Assembly: GCA_041751935.1 (NCBI GenBank)
Contig: JBGSIA010000106.1
Span: 62,001 to 126,000, forward strand
Reading direction: 5' to 3'
Length of the DNA: 64,000 nucleotides
From: JBBSJZ01 sp041751935
GTDB taxonomy: Bacteria > Planctomycetota > Planctomycetia > Pirellulales > Pirellulaceae
Position numbers and translations under genes: made by a program. Within the stretch, counting starts at the first letter, position 1; every line of letters starts with the position of its first letter. Shown in pieces: positions 9,247 to 18,996 of the stretch. Under the pieces are notes generated by a model. It had not been told where the DNA came from. It worked only from the letters and a program-made list of their open reading frames with translations, and did no database searches.

Positions 9247-10587
9247 TCAAGCAAAAAAGTTCAATAGAAGAATCACACCGAGGGCAACAATCGATAAAAC
9301 CGTTTCCAAAACGGTCCACGTTTTCAGTGTCTGTGTGACGGTTAACGAAAACAACTCTTTGACGAACCAAAAACCGCCGTCATTCACATGGGAAAGTGTT
9401 AGCGAGCCGGCGCCAAGGGCCAGCACAAGCAATTCACGATTGATGGTGGCATTGTCCGCAACGATGGCACTGACCAAGCCACTTGCGGCTGTGATCGCTG
9501 TCGTTGCCGAACCCGTCGCCACTCGGAACGCTGCGGCAACAAGCCAACCCAATACAAACGTCGGCACTGGTACCTGTTTCGCTAATTCGGCGAGGGAGTC
9601 GCCGACACCTGAAGCGATCAACACTTTACTGAAACCGGCTCCCGCACCAACGACCAACAACACGTTCGCGACCGGATACAGACTCTGTTCCGTCATTCTG
9701 GCAATCGATGTCGGCGTGAATCCACTGTGGACGCCAAGAAGAAAGTAGGCAAGTACAAAACCAACCAGCATCGCCACGGTCGGATTGCCCACCGCGACTA
9801 GTAAGGTTGAATTGGGAACAAAGCTGCCCAACAACATGAACAGGATTGGAAGCAAGATCACGATCAACGACGATTGCAAACGCGATGTGGACGAAGTGGC
9901 GGTCGAGTTCACTTCGTCGCCTAGGTGCTGGTCGTAGCTGGGCATCTGGTCGTAGCTGGGCATATCGATCGTCCCCGCGAACCATCGCCAATACATTGGC
10001 CCAGCCACAGCGGCTGAAATCGATCCCACCACCAAACTCCACAAGATCGTGCGCCCCAGATCAGCGCCAAGCAAGCTGATCGCTACCAACGGACCGGGAT
10101 GGGGTGGTGCGAGCCCGTGCATCGCCGACAGTCCTGCCAACATCGACATCGCTGGAACTAAAATGCTGACCTTGGCCACTCGGGAAAGTGAAATCGCAAT
10201 GGGTACCAACAACACCAACCCGACCGTGAACCAGACACCAATGCCAACCAACAGACCCACGAACAACAATGTCCAGCCAATGCGATGTAAACCCATGAGG
10301 TTCACCAATCGTTCTGCGATGACGGTCGCGCCGCCAGACCGATCCAACAAAATTCCGATCATCGCGCCCAACCCGATGACGATGGCTGTGGAACCCAAAA
10401 TACCGCCGACGCCGACGACGAACTGTTCCAACGCTGTATTCATTTCGAGCCCCGCCGCCATCGACAAAACAATCGAAGCAACGAGCAGTGCAACAAATGG
10501 CGACAGCGAATAACGAGCGATAAGCGTCACAAGTGCAAACACCGCAACCACGAAAGCGACGATCAGGCGGACATCCTCGATGCTCAT
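9247..10587 (-). CDS. GntP-family gluconate-type permease
   Basis: An integral membrane permease of the GntP/ion-transporter superfamily, with about 12-14 hydrophobic segments, importing gluconate or a related organic acid with protons. Family features include the long hydrophobic N-terminal part starting MSIEDVRLIVAF, the loop HGLAPPHPGPL and the C-terminal LSHVNDGGFWFVKE. I start it at ATG 10587; the frame is open to 10668, but the extra 27 residues are hydrophilic and unlike the family. The cytoplasmic or central loop contains MPSYDQ twice in a row, encoded by an 18-bp tandem duplication. First gene of the three-gene operon with the M19 dipeptidase and YheT hydrolase. Confidence 0.9.
   Translation of the reverse strand: MSIEDVRLIVAFVVAVFALVTLIARYSLSPFVALLVASIVLSMAAGLEMNTALEQFVVGVGGILGSTAIVIGLGAMIGILLDRSGGATVIAERLVNLMGLHRIGWTLLFVGLLVGIGVWFTVGLVLLVPIAISLSRVAKVSILVPAMSMLAGLSAMHGLAPPHPGPLVAISLLGADLGRTILWSLVVGSISAAVAGPMYWRWFAGTIDMPSYDQMPSYDQHLGDEVNSTATSSTSRLQSSLIVILLPILFMLLGSFVPNSTLLVAVGNPTVAMLVGFVLAYFLLGVHSGFTPTSIARMTEQSLYPVANVLLVVGAGAGFSKVLIASGVGDSLAELAKQVPVPTFVLGWLVAAAFRVATGSATTAITAASGLVSAIVADNATINRELLVLALGAGSLTLSHVNDGGFWFVKELFSLTVTQTLKTWTVLETVLSIVALGVILLLNFFA
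9928..9963. repeat. 18-bp perfect tandem duplication inside the GntP gene
   Basis: The unit ctggtcgtagctgggcat occurs twice without a gap, at 9928-9945 and 9946-9963. On the coding strand it encodes MPSYDQ twice. It is in frame and lies in a hydrophilic loop, so the permease is probably still functional. It looks like a recent slippage event. Confidence 0.95.
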
Positions 10588-10815
10588 GGAACTTTGGTCT
10601 TCGTTGGCAGCAGGTAATCTGGCAAGGTTTCTCTCCTCTCGAGAATCCGCGATTCTAGTCGTTTCCAACGCGGCGAGGGTCTGCGTCGGGAAGACTATGT
10701 TTTACGGCAAAGCAACGTCCTCACGGCAGGAGTTTTTTCGCAGTCACGCATTTTGCGGCTCGAACACGGATTGTGACCTATGGTTTTGGGTCACCCCCGC
10801 GCAATCGAATGCTCA

Positions 10816-12312
10816 ATGTCCGCAAAATCGAAACAAAAAGCTGAATCATCCACACGCCGGTTCGCGCTGCGCGTGGAAGTTGACCGATTGCAGTTGGTCA
10901 TCGCCACTCCAGGTGCGGATGGCGTGTATACGATTTCTATCGATGAGGCCGTTTGCAAGGACCCTGCTGGCTGGGTGAGATTTCACGATAGCGGCCCGTT
11001 GGAAGACGCGCTGCATGAACTGCTCAGTCGTCATCAGGTGCGTCGACAATCCATAGCAGTATCGTTGGATTCCAGCTTCTGTGTCACGCGAGTGGCGATG
11101 GGTCCAAGCGAGGCAGTCGACCGCGAACTGGAGATGTTGCACTCGCGCGTACCTCGCTACCTGCAATTGGGGCCGGGTGAAAAAGTGACCGGATGTTCGC
11201 GAACGCGACTGGCCCCCGGCATTGAACACGTCGTGATGGGCGTTGTGAACCTACAATCCTTAGAAACGATTTATGACGCATTGTGCGGTGCGGAAGCCAA
11301 AGTTGCTTGGATCGAACCGTCGTTAGTCAGCGTCGCGAGGTTAGTCGGCGCAGCGAACCTTGCGGATGAGCCGATCCTACTAGCTGATGGCAGTGGCTCG
11401 CAGTGGGACATTGGGATCGCCTATCAAGGCAAATTGCTGCTCGATTATCGTCCCGCCGGTGCCAATGGTGACGATGCACTCAGTGCCGCGCTGGACGGGC
11501 ACATATCTCGCTTGCGGCGATTCTGTCACCGACATCGCGGTATCACATCGAGCGAACTTAACAAACTCTATATCTATGGCGAGAATGAGAAACTGTCTCG
11601 CACTACCGCACGACTGGATGATCGTATCGGCATTGAAGCGACGACCCTCGAAGTCCCAACGATCGATAGTGTTTATCGCATCGAGCACGAGTTTCATTCA
11701 ACGAAGTATGTGCCAGCGGTTGCGGCGATGTTTCCGTTGTTGACGAACGTATCGATTGACGAAGTCCCCGATATGTTAGGACGTATCCGCCGAGCACCAG
11801 ACCGTCCCTGGCCGATCCGCATGACAATCACGATTTGGCCCGTCGTTGCGGCGCTACTGTTTCTGGTGATCTCATACGGATTGGTCTCCACTGAGCGTCG
11901 ACGAGCCTTGGCCGTCATTGAAAGCCGCGCACAAATCGAAACTCAAATGACGCAAACGCAATTGCGACTTACACAACTGACCGGGCAACGTGAATTGTTA
12001 GCACATCTGGAACGAATCTCTGACGCGACTCGTGAAACCGGATGGGACCAAGTGTTGACGCAAGTCAGTCAATGCTTGCCGGATAACGTGCGCATCAACG
12101 AGTTCCGCGTGGAATCCGATGGGCAAGTCCGTCTGGAAGGAGTCACCAACGACGAGGCGACGGTGTATGACGTGGTCGGCCATTTGCGGCACCTTCCGGA
12201 AATCATCCAGGTAGCGTTGCAAGGCACTGCACCGGAACCACAATCCGACGCGACGAGATTTACCGTCCGATTGACGACAGCAAATGGTCAAATCCCAGAA
12301 CTCGTCAATTGA
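10816..12312 (+). CDS. PilM-PilN fusion (type IV pilus / type II secretion inner-membrane assembly protein)
   Basis: About 498 residues. Residues ~1-320 resemble the actin-like PilM/GspL cytoplasmic domain. A membrane helix follows at about residues 334-358 (TITIWPVVAALLFLVISYG). Then a coiled coil (RAQIETQMTQTQLRLTQL) and a PilN-type periplasmic domain (GWDQVLTQVSQCLPDNVRINEFRV and LEGVTNDEATVYDVVGHLR). PilM and PilN are normally separate; here they are one chain, as in GspL. It forms the inner-membrane alignment platform with the PilO-like protein and secretin encoded next. ATG at 10816 was chosen because the 12 upstream residues in frame do not look coding. No pilin or motor ATPase gene is in the window. 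Confidence 0.7.
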   Translation: MSAKSKQKAESSTRRFALRVEVDRLQLVIATPGADGVYTISIDEAVCKDPAGWVRFHDSGPLEDALHELLSRHQVRRQSIAVSLDSSFCVTRVAMGPSEAVDRELEMLHSRVPRYLQLGPGEKVTGCSRTRLAPGIEHVVMGVVNLQSLETIYDALCGAEAKVAWIEPSLVSVARLVGAANLADEPILLADGSGSQWDIGIAYQGKLLLDYRPAGANGDDALSAALDGHISRLRRFCHRHRGITSSELNKLYIYGENEKLSRTTARLDDRIGIEATTLEVPTIDSVYRIEHEFHSTKYVPAVAAMFPLLTNVSIDEVPDMLGRIRRAPDRPWPIRMTITIWPVVAALLFLVISYGLVSTERRRALAVIESRAQIETQMTQTQLRLTQLTGQRELLAHLERISDATRETGWDQVLTQVSQCLPDNVRINEFRVESDGQVRLEGVTNDEATVYDVVGHLRHLPEIIQVALQGTAPEPQSDATRFTVRLTTANGQIPELVN

Positions 12313-12346
12313 TGCCCGGCAACGAAACGACCCTCACTAAGGCACA

Positions 12347-13003
12347 ATGATGAACAAGTCGCACAATCGGCTAATCCGAGCAACCCTAGCGATAGGAAGT
12401 TTCGCCGCCATTCTCGTTGTTGGCGTGCCTTGGGTCGATGAATACCTGCAGCGCCGACGGGATGCGGTTGAACTCACAACGTTGAAGAGCGAACTGGAAC
12501 AAACCAGCCTTCGCGACCAACGACTGAGCCAAATTGCATCAAAGTTGGTCGACAGCCTGGCAGCAATGCAAAAGCGGTCGATCGTACCGTCGGAAGCGAG
12601 TGAGATTCGAGAATTGTTGACGGAGGTTGTACGCGCATCAGGAGCACAGTTAAGACACATCGAGGTTGCACCGGGGCTATCGCGACCCTGGGCATTGGAA
12701 GACGATGATCCGCGACAACAAATGTCGTCACAGTTCGGCGAAGAATCTGGGTTTCAACTTACATCAGTTTCGATTGATTTAAGGGCGGCTGGTTCTATCG
12801 AGGCGATTCATACGATTCTGCGAAACATCGCTGCCAATGGATGGCTGATGTCGACCACATCGATGACTCTCGTTCCGACTGAGGGAAAAGGAGCCGACGT
12901 CTCGCTCGAAGTTCGTTTGACCGCTTATGGATTGGAAGCGGTGCCACAGGCTCCTACCGACCAATTCACCTTGATGCCCCAGCGGCATCCCGTTTGTTCA
13001 TAG
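12347..13003 (+). CDS. PilO/GspM-like assembly protein
   Basis: 218 residues with one N-terminal membrane helix (about residues 12-28, ATLAIGSFAAILVVGVP), a coiled-coil stretch (TLKSELEQTSLRDQRLSQIASKL) and a C-terminal alpha/beta domain (SVSIDLRAAGSIEAIHTILRNI) typical of PilO/GspM. It lies 34 nt after the PilMN fusion and 49 nt before the secretin, which fixes its role better than sequence alone: a bitopic inner-membrane partner of PilN. Confidence 0.6.
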   Translation: MMNKSHNRLIRATLAIGSFAAILVVGVPWVDEYLQRRRDAVELTTLKSELEQTSLRDQRLSQIASKLVDSLAAMQKRSIVPSEASEIRELLTEVVRASGAQLRHIEVAPGLSRPWALEDDDPRQQMSSQFGEESGFQLTSVSIDLRAAGSIEAIHTILRNIAANGWLMSTTSMTLVPTEGKGADVSLEVRLTAYGLEAVPQAPTDQFTLMPQRHPVCS

Positions 13004-13052
13004 ATCCTTACTACCACAAGCGTCCGCTTCGTGCGGATGGAGATGCCAAGCC

Positions 13053-14789
13053 ATGGATGGCGGAGCACCACGAACGAATTCTCTTTTTCCGCGCCTAAAT
13101 AGCGTCGCAGAAGTGAGCCTATACTGCGCGGTCATTGCGGCAGTGTTCTGCTGTGCGGCCCGCAGCGTTACGGCTCAAACTGCGACTCAAGCGGTCGCCA
13201 ATTCACCGTCCACTCCTATTGACGAACTGCTCGATAAACGAGGCAGTATCCAATTTCGCAAGACACCGATTTCAGAAGTGGTGTTTCTGCTAAGTGATTT
13301 ATGGAAGATCAACATCGTCGCCGGTGAAACCGCCAGCGGCGAAGTCAGTGGTGTGTTCCACGATGCTCCGCTACGTGACGTGTTGTCATCCGTATTAACC
13401 GCGGCTGGATATGGATATCGACGAGAAGGCGACTCTCTCGTGGTGCTGCCGCTGGAACAACTTGATTCGCCGGAATCGATAACTGGTGATTCCCCAGCAA
13501 TGATCGTCGAGAACTCCATCGCCTACTTCACTTTGCAATATACAGATGCTGAAACGCTCGCGGTGCCGCTCAAGGATGCGCTCAGCAACACGACGGTGAT
13601 CGCTGCGTACCCCGAAGAGAATCGGTTGATGATCAAGGGAACGCCAGACGAATTGCGGATCGCCACCGAAGCCATCACTCAATTGGATATCCCACGTCAA
13701 CAGGTCCGCATCACGGCATTGATCTATGACGTCAGCCTGGAAGAGATCGAGCGATTGGGAGTGAACTGGTCACGAGCGCTGCGCCCAATCGATAGTCCTG
13801 ATACCAGAACGTTTACCGCTCTGGCGACACTTCAAGCGATGACGCCAGACGGAGCAACGAGTTTGGCTGCAGGGTCACTCTCAAACAATTTTGATACGTC
13901 GGTGTTGATCGAGGCGTTGGATAATACCAAAGAAGCGAAGCTGCTGGCCAATCCATCCATCACTGTCAGCGATCGTCGTGAAGCTTCAATTCAAATTGTT
14001 AAGCGATTGCCGATCATCGGTGCGAACCCAGTCGCAGGCTCGAATGCAGTATTCTCCCAAGTCGAGTTCGTCGATGCTGGAGTGACTCTCAGGGTAACGC
14101 CGCGAATCAGCCGCGACGGCACGATCGAAATGCATGTCAGCCCCGAATTCAGTGTCCAAGCCGGTAGCGTCGAAAACAACCCGATCATCGACAGTCGAAC
14201 TGCGGACACGACCGTGCGAGTCAACAACGGTCACACATTCGCGCTAGGTGGATTACGGCAAAAGTCCATCAACGAAACCGTTCGCGGCGTGCCCTGGCTC
14301 AAGGACATCAAATACGTCGGCGGACTGTTTCGTAGCCACAACACAGAAGTACGTGAAAGCGAACTGATTGTGTTTCTCAAGCCAGAGCTCGTGGAAACCT
14401 ACGAACCCAACCGGCCGCGTGAGCAACGTGCCGCCGACATTGCCAACTGCGAACTGGATGCTATCCCGTACGCCAGTAGCTGCCCCCAGACACCGGAATG
14501 TCGAGACCCGTTCTGCCCGAACCATCGCCGACGCTCGCGAATCAATGGCGGCACACAGGAATTGGAGATGCTCGGAGGTGAGGGGATGAGCGAATACTGG
14601 ATGCCGGAGGTTGGTGGTGGATACGATATCGAAGTGATTGAACCGGACGCGGTCGACGTTCTGCCGGAACCGAACCATAGCACCGCACGACCAAACAACG
14701 CTACACGAGCAAATAACGCCGCAGGACGAATCTCGACGACCGATTCTGCGTACCCGCCAGTGCATTTTCCGCCAACGGTTCGCCGATGA
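13053..14789 (+). CDS. Secretin (PilQ/GspD family outer-membrane channel)
   Basis: 578 residues. A signal peptide is likely (CAVIAAVFCCAARSVTA). An N-terminal STN-like domain follows (GSIQFRKTPISEVVFLLSDL, PLRDVLSSVLTAAGY), then an N1-type domain (YFTLQYTDAETLAVPLKDAL), then the secretin core (LLANPSITVSDRREASIQI, VEFVDAGVTLRVTPRIS, VRVNNGHTFALGGL, PWLKDIKYVGGLFRS, ESELIVFLKPEL). It forms the outer-membrane gate of a type IV pilus or type II-like system together with the two preceding genes. The ~130 residues after the core are unusual: four cysteines close together (NCELDA, SSCPQT, ECRDPFC) and then a Gly/Asn-rich tail. Confidence 0.88.
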   Translation: MDGGAPRTNSLFPRLNSVAEVSLYCAVIAAVFCCAARSVTAQTATQAVANSPSTPIDELLDKRGSIQFRKTPISEVVFLLSDLWKINIVAGETASGEVSGVFHDAPLRDVLSSVLTAAGYGYRREGDSLVVLPLEQLDSPESITGDSPAMIVENSIAYFTLQYTDAETLAVPLKDALSNTTVIAAYPEENRLMIKGTPDELRIATEAITQLDIPRQQVRITALIYDVSLEEIERLGVNWSRALRPIDSPDTRTFTALATLQAMTPDGATSLAAGSLSNNFDTSVLIEALDNTKEAKLLANPSITVSDRREASIQIVKRLPIIGANPVAGSNAVFSQVEFVDAGVTLRVTPRISRDGTIEMHVSPEFSVQAGSVENNPIIDSRTADTTVRVNNGHTFALGGLRQKSINETVRGVPWLKDIKYVGGLFRSHNTEVRESELIVFLKPELVETYEPNRPREQRAADIANCELDAIPYASSCPQTPECRDPFCPNHRRRSRINGGTQELEMLGGEGMSEYWMPEVGGGYDIEVIEPDAVDVLPEPNHSTARPNNATRANNAAGRISTTDSAYPPVHFPPTVRR

Positions 14790-14916
14790 TCCTGCCGATC
14801 CTTGATGGATCGACACGGGTACCACCGGTTTGACTCTTCCCGCAAAGTGAAGTCGCGATAATACTAGGGCTCGCCATTTCACTTAGTCCGACTTCTCTCG
14901 ATCACGAATATTGCCG

Positions 14917-16335
14917 GTGAAAAACGACTCGCCCATCCGAATTGTCATCGCGGAAGATAGCCGCATCCAGGCCAAAGTACTCGAAAAACGGCTGAAAAAT
15001 GCCGGCTACGAGGTTCGCTGGGGCGCCGACGGTCGCGAAGCGTTGCAACTGATCCGCGATGATCCGCCGGATTTGATCATCAGCGACATCGAAATGCCGC
15101 ATATGAACGGATACGAATTGTGTCGCAATGTCAAAAGTGACCCGATCCTTCGCCGAATTCCGCTGATCTTGCTCAGTACGCTGTCGGATCCTCAAGACAT
15201 TATCGAAGGGTTGCAGTCGCGGGCCGACAACTACGTCACCAAACCATATGAGACAGAGTACCTGCTTTCACGCGTTGACTCGCTGCTGAAAACGCCGATC
15301 ACCGATGAGGACGCAAGTGACACAGGTACTAAGCTCGAGGTCACACTCAAAGGCAAACGCTATGTCGTCGAGTCTGGTCGCCAACAGGTTCTCAACCTGC
15401 TGATTAGTACCTTTGAGAACGCGGTCGAGAAAAACACAGAACTCATCCGCGTCAATCAAGAACTCTCACACAGCAAGGACAAACTCGCGAAGCAAAACGA
15501 GATGCTGCAAGAACTCAACGCGCAGCTCGAAGCCAACAATGCCCGGATGACGCGTGACTTGGATGCCGCAGCGAGGATTCAACACTCGCTGCTCCCAGCA
15601 GGTGACATAGCAACCGATGGTGTCGAAGTCGCGTGGCGTTATATCCCCTGTGACGAGTTAGCCGGCGACTTTTTGAATTTCTTTCCCGTCGATAACCAGT
15701 GGATGGCGTTCTATGTCGTCGACGTCAGTGGTCACGGCGTTTCATCATCGCTACTGAGCGTCACGGTCGCCCGATCACTGACTAAGCATGCCACGACTTC
15801 GAGTATCATCGCGCGTGTCGACGATTCCGGTCGAACAGTCATCGCGACACCAGCCGAAGTTGCGGATGAATTGAATCGTCGGTTCCCAATGGAATCGCAA
15901 GGCAATCTCTACTTCACGATGTTTTACGGCTTGTTGAACATCGAAACAGGCGACCTGAAGTACGTCTCGGCCGGACATCCGCCTGCTGCTGTGCTTCCAG
16001 CAGCCGGCGGCCCCGCCAAATTGCTACCAGCAGAAGGCTTTGCAATCGGCTGGATGGAAGACATGGAGACCGAAGAAGAGAAAACGGTACTACAACCGGG
16101 TGACCGATTGTTCATCTTCAGTGACGGTGTGCCCGAAGCGATGAGCGAGGACCTCGAGGAATTCGGCGACGACCGCATGCTTGCCGTGATCAACGAGTCT
16201 CGTGGTAAGACGATCGACGAAGCCGTCGCGATGATCAAGAATGCCGTGGATTACTGGTGCCGCGTCAACGGCCCCAAGGACGACATCAGCATCCTCGCTG
16301 TCGAATTACTCGCTGATAAGACGACGAAACCGTAG
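14917..16335 (+). CDS. Response regulator with SpoIIE-type (PP2C) phosphatase output
   Basis: About 472 residues. Residues 1-120 are a receiver domain: IVIAEDSR (acidic pair), DLIISDIEMPHMNG (phosphoacceptor Asp), LLSTL, and the conserved lysine in YVTKPYE. A coiled coil of about 60 residues follows (ELIRVNQELSHSKDKLAKQNEM). Then a SpoIIE/RsbU phosphatase: AARIQHSLLP, DELAGDFLNFF, VVDVSGHGVSSSLLS, SAGHPPA, IFSDGVPEA and GPKDDISILAV. Such proteins dephosphorylate anti-anti-sigma factors in partner-switching cascades under two-component control. No partner kinase lies nearby. The start is GTG 14917 or TTG 14911; there is no ATG. Confidence 0.9.
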   Translation: MKNDSPIRIVIAEDSRIQAKVLEKRLKNAGYEVRWGADGREALQLIRDDPPDLIISDIEMPHMNGYELCRNVKSDPILRRIPLILLSTLSDPQDIIEGLQSRADNYVTKPYETEYLLSRVDSLLKTPITDEDASDTGTKLEVTLKGKRYVVESGRQQVLNLLISTFENAVEKNTELIRVNQELSHSKDKLAKQNEMLQELNAQLEANNARMTRDLDAAARIQHSLLPAGDIATDGVEVAWRYIPCDELAGDFLNFFPVDNQWMAFYVVDVSGHGVSSSLLSVTVARSLTKHATTSSIIARVDDSGRTVIATPAEVADELNRRFPMESQGNLYFTMFYGLLNIETGDLKYVSAGHPPAAVLPAAGGPAKLLPAEGFAIGWMEDMETEEEKTVLQPGDRLFIFSDGVPEAMSEDLEEFGDDRMLAVINESRGKTIDEAVAMIKNAVDYWCRVNGPKDDISILAVELLADKTTKP

Positions 16336-16382
16336 GTTATTCTCGCGAGGATAGAGCCAACACTCTTCGTCGAAATCCGCGG

Positions 16383-17597
16383 TTAGCCACGGCGGATTGC
16401 CGAGCCACTGAAGCGGACCGCGATCCGATAGACCTTCTTTTGATAGTACTCGATCTCGCCAGTCTTCAAATCAAATCGGGTCGGCACGTTGTGTCGTGTG
16501 ATGTCCACGCTGGCACGGAAGCCACGTTCACTGAACACGTCGATTAGCATCGCCAGCGCCAAGTTGTCTTCCCACAAGTTGTCTTCCGAGTTGATGTTTG
16601 CGTGACCAGAAATTGCATGCCGCACAATGATTGGCATGATCTTAAGCTCCACAAAGTCGACCACCGCGTGGAACAATTCTGTGTGTTCGAGTTCATACTC
16701 GTCCAGTCGCCAGACCAGGTCGCGTCGAGCGTGGCTGACGATGTCGCTGGCTAGCGGTATTTTTCGCAGCGCATGGAACGTTCGTGGGTCCAACTCGAGC
16801 GAGCTTTGATACTCCAACTCTCGCAGAATGTTTTCCTGGACGACCGAGAGCGGCGCTTGAGCGTTAATGAAGTGATAGTGAAACAGTTGCTTCAGTGAGA
16901 CCAGCGCGTCATACGTCTGTTCCTTGAACACACGATAGCGGTTGCGTGCGAGTTGTTCGTTAAAATCGGTTGGACGTTCTTCCCACAGTTCACCGACACC
17001 ACTCCGCGTGACCTCTTCATTGTGAGCGATGGTCTGACGTCCGCGTTTCAATTGGCGAGTCACACTCTCGGTCTCGTCAACGAACAGCACCATGATGTGG
17101 AACACCGGCTGTTTGAAATTCATCAATTCCGGGGAATCAGCAAATTCACGCCGAAGCGAGATCATTTGATCGTAAAGCATCTTCAAGCATTCCACTTGAA
17201 CCTTCGTGCGCGGGAATCCGTCCAAGACAGCGCCGCCGCGAAACTGGGGTTCAAGCAATTTGCGAAACACGATTCTCACCACGTCGCGGTCGCCGACCAT
17301 GCCGCCGTGAGCCTTGATCGCTTTGGCCTCGGGACTATCCAATAGTTCGCTAACAATGATCGGAGGTTCGTTGATGTCACGGACTTTGCGAATGAAGTCC
17401 GTATTGGTACCCTTGCCGGCCCCAGGTGCGCCACCGAGCAGAATCAATTCTCTGGGAAACCGCAAGTTCGATTTGCCGAGTTCGGACTCAAGTTCTTTCC
17501 ACACTGAATTAAAGATCAACTGGGCGTCTTTGACTTCCAAATCAAAGGGATGCGATTGTTTTTTGTTCGGATCAGGAGTCGGAGTGTTGGTATTCAT
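16383..17597 (-). CDS. Adenylate-kinase-like nucleoside monophosphate kinase with long C-terminal extension
   Basis: 404 residues. The kinase part (about residues 45-260) has the P-loop GGAPGAGKGT (55-64), an NMP-binding part with GDRDVVRIVFRKLL, and LDGFPRTKVQ, a hallmark of adenylate kinases. The C-terminal ~150 residues (from about LDPRTFHALRKIPLASD) have no match I recognise; they are mixed helix/strand and end with a pair of strands. Normal adenylate kinases are ~215 residues, so this is not the housekeeping form. It overlaps the glcF stop by 4 nt (ATGA), so it is translated with the glycolate oxidase Fe-S subunit. Substrate not determined. Confidence 0.75.
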   Translation of the reverse strand: MNTNTPTPDPNKKQSHPFDLEVKDAQLIFNSVWKELESELGKSNLRFPRELILLGGAPGAGKGTNTDFIRKVRDINEPPIIVSELLDSPEAKAIKAHGGMVGDRDVVRIVFRKLLEPQFRGGAVLDGFPRTKVQVECLKMLYDQMISLRREFADSPELMNFKQPVFHIMVLFVDETESVTRQLKRGRQTIAHNEEVTRSGVGELWEERPTDFNEQLARNRYRVFKEQTYDALVSLKQLFHYHFINAQAPLSVVQENILRELEYQSSLELDPRTFHALRKIPLASDIVSHARRDLVWRLDEYELEHTELFHAVVDFVELKIMPIIVRHAISGHANINSEDNLWEDNLALAMLIDVFSERGFRASVDITRHNVPTRFDLKTGEIEYYQKKVYRIAVRFSGSAIRRG

Positions 17598-18931
17598 GCC
17601 GTTTTTTCGTGGATCGACTTCTTGTTGCCTGGCGAACTATCGTCGGACAATATCGATTGATTGCGGTAGGCGAGATCAAGGATTTCAAGCGTATGCAGTA
17701 CTGGAATCTCGCAACCCAGTTCACGCAAGTACCGCTGGATTTGAACTTGGCAACCAATGTTCCCCAGGGCGACAAGATCGGGTTTTTGGTCGATGATCTT
17801 GGCGGCCTTGCGACGTCCCAGCTCTGCCGCTAATTCCGGCTGTTGTACGTTGTAAAGTCCCGCTGAACCGCAACAAAAATGGCCATCAGGAATCTCGACC
17901 AATGTGACACCGGGAATACGCCGCAGCAACTCTCGTGGTGACGTCCGCACCTTCTGGGCATGGGCAAGATGGCATGCATCGTGATAGGCAATCCGAATCG
18001 GTTCGGAACGAGAGCTTTGCAGAACATTCGGTACAGGCAGCAATTCATGCTGCGCCAGAAACTCCGAAATATCGATCGAGGTCTGGGAAATTCGTCGAGC
18101 CGCAGCTTGAGAGGCGTCGTCGCTTCCAGCAAGAACCAACGGGTATTCCTTTACCGTGCTGCCACAGCCGGCGGCTGTCGTGACAAAAGTCATGTCCTCT
18201 GGAATTGATTTGCACAAATTCTTGGCGAAAGTTTGTGCTTGGTCCACGTTACCGATATGCCAATCGAGCGCACCACAGCAGGATGGTTTTCGCAGCACGG
18301 TGACAGCAAAGCCATTGTGGTTCAGCACTCGAATGGTCGCTGCCGCCGTCTCTGGTCGTATCACTCGTTGAACGCATCCCAAGTGGATCGCGACTTCACC
18401 TCGACATTCGCCAGTGGCTGGATAAAGCTGTTGGACAGGTTCATTCGCTGGCAACAAGTCGGGTACCAATTCCAACATCGGACGAAGAGGACGCGGATTC
18501 AATCGCCCAAGTCGTTTGACATAGCGACCAACGATCATCAACGGACGCAATAACTTGGGATGAGGAAGCGTTGCCGATGCAATGAAGGCTTGCAATCGTT
18601 CGGCAAACGGACGGGGAAGCGTCGTGGAGGTTTCGGCACGATACGAAGACAGTAATTCACCATACGGCACGCCGCTGGGACACGCGGTCTCGCAGGCAAG
18701 GCATCCCAAGCAACGATCGATGTGTGGTGCCGCTGATGTGGCATCAAGCGAACCTTCGAGGACGCTTTTCATCAGCACGATCCGACCGCGCGGTGAGTCG
18801 GCTTCGAGGCCAAGAACGTCATAGGTCGGACACGTTGGCAAACAAAACCCGCAATGCACACACGTTTCTACGGCGTGCTTGATCTCGCCGGAGCGGGGAC
18901 CGAGAGACCGTGAATCGAGATCGTGTCGCAT
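17594..18931 (-). CDS. glcF: Glycolate oxidase iron-sulfur subunit
   Basis: 445 residues. Two 4Fe-4S ferredoxin-type motifs near the N-terminus: CVHCGFCLPTC (C24, C27, C30, C34) and CLGCLACETACPSG. Two CCG (cysteine-rich) domains follow, with the signatures SCCGALDWH and FCCGSAGLYN, plus CHLAHAQKVR. It transfers electrons from the flavin subunit to the membrane quinone pool. The gene upstream encodes a GlcE/GlcD-type FAD-binding protein and the downstream kinase-like gene overlaps by 4 nt. No separate second FAD subunit (GlcD) is in the window. Confidence 0.92.
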   Translation of the reverse strand: MRHDLDSRSLGPRSGEIKHAVETCVHCGFCLPTCPTYDVLGLEADSPRGRIVLMKSVLEGSLDATSAAPHIDRCLGCLACETACPSGVPYGELLSSYRAETSTTLPRPFAERLQAFIASATLPHPKLLRPLMIVGRYVKRLGRLNPRPLRPMLELVPDLLPANEPVQQLYPATGECRGEVAIHLGCVQRVIRPETAAATIRVLNHNGFAVTVLRKPSCCGALDWHIGNVDQAQTFAKNLCKSIPEDMTFVTTAAGCGSTVKEYPLVLAGSDDASQAAARRISQTSIDISEFLAQHELLPVPNVLQSSRSEPIRIAYHDACHLAHAQKVRTSPRELLRRIPGVTLVEIPDGHFCCGSAGLYNVQQPELAAELGRRKAAKIIDQKPDLVALGNIGCQVQIQRYLRELGCEIPVLHTLEILDLAYRNQSILSDDSSPGNKKSIHEKTA

Positions 18932-18996
18932 GATAGGACAAAGCCGTTAGGTAAAGGTGGCGTAAGCTTCCAGCTTGCGGAATAATCATCAACGAC

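Noticed and set aside
9240..9254. TTG 9254 as start of the M19 dipeptidase
   Set aside because: ATG 9239 begins right at the conserved WIFDAHLD and avoids overlap with the permease gene.
16338..16353. Near-palindrome tattctcgcgaggata between convergent genes as a terminator
   Set aside because: It has no loop and no T-tract, so it would not form a useful RNA hairpin.
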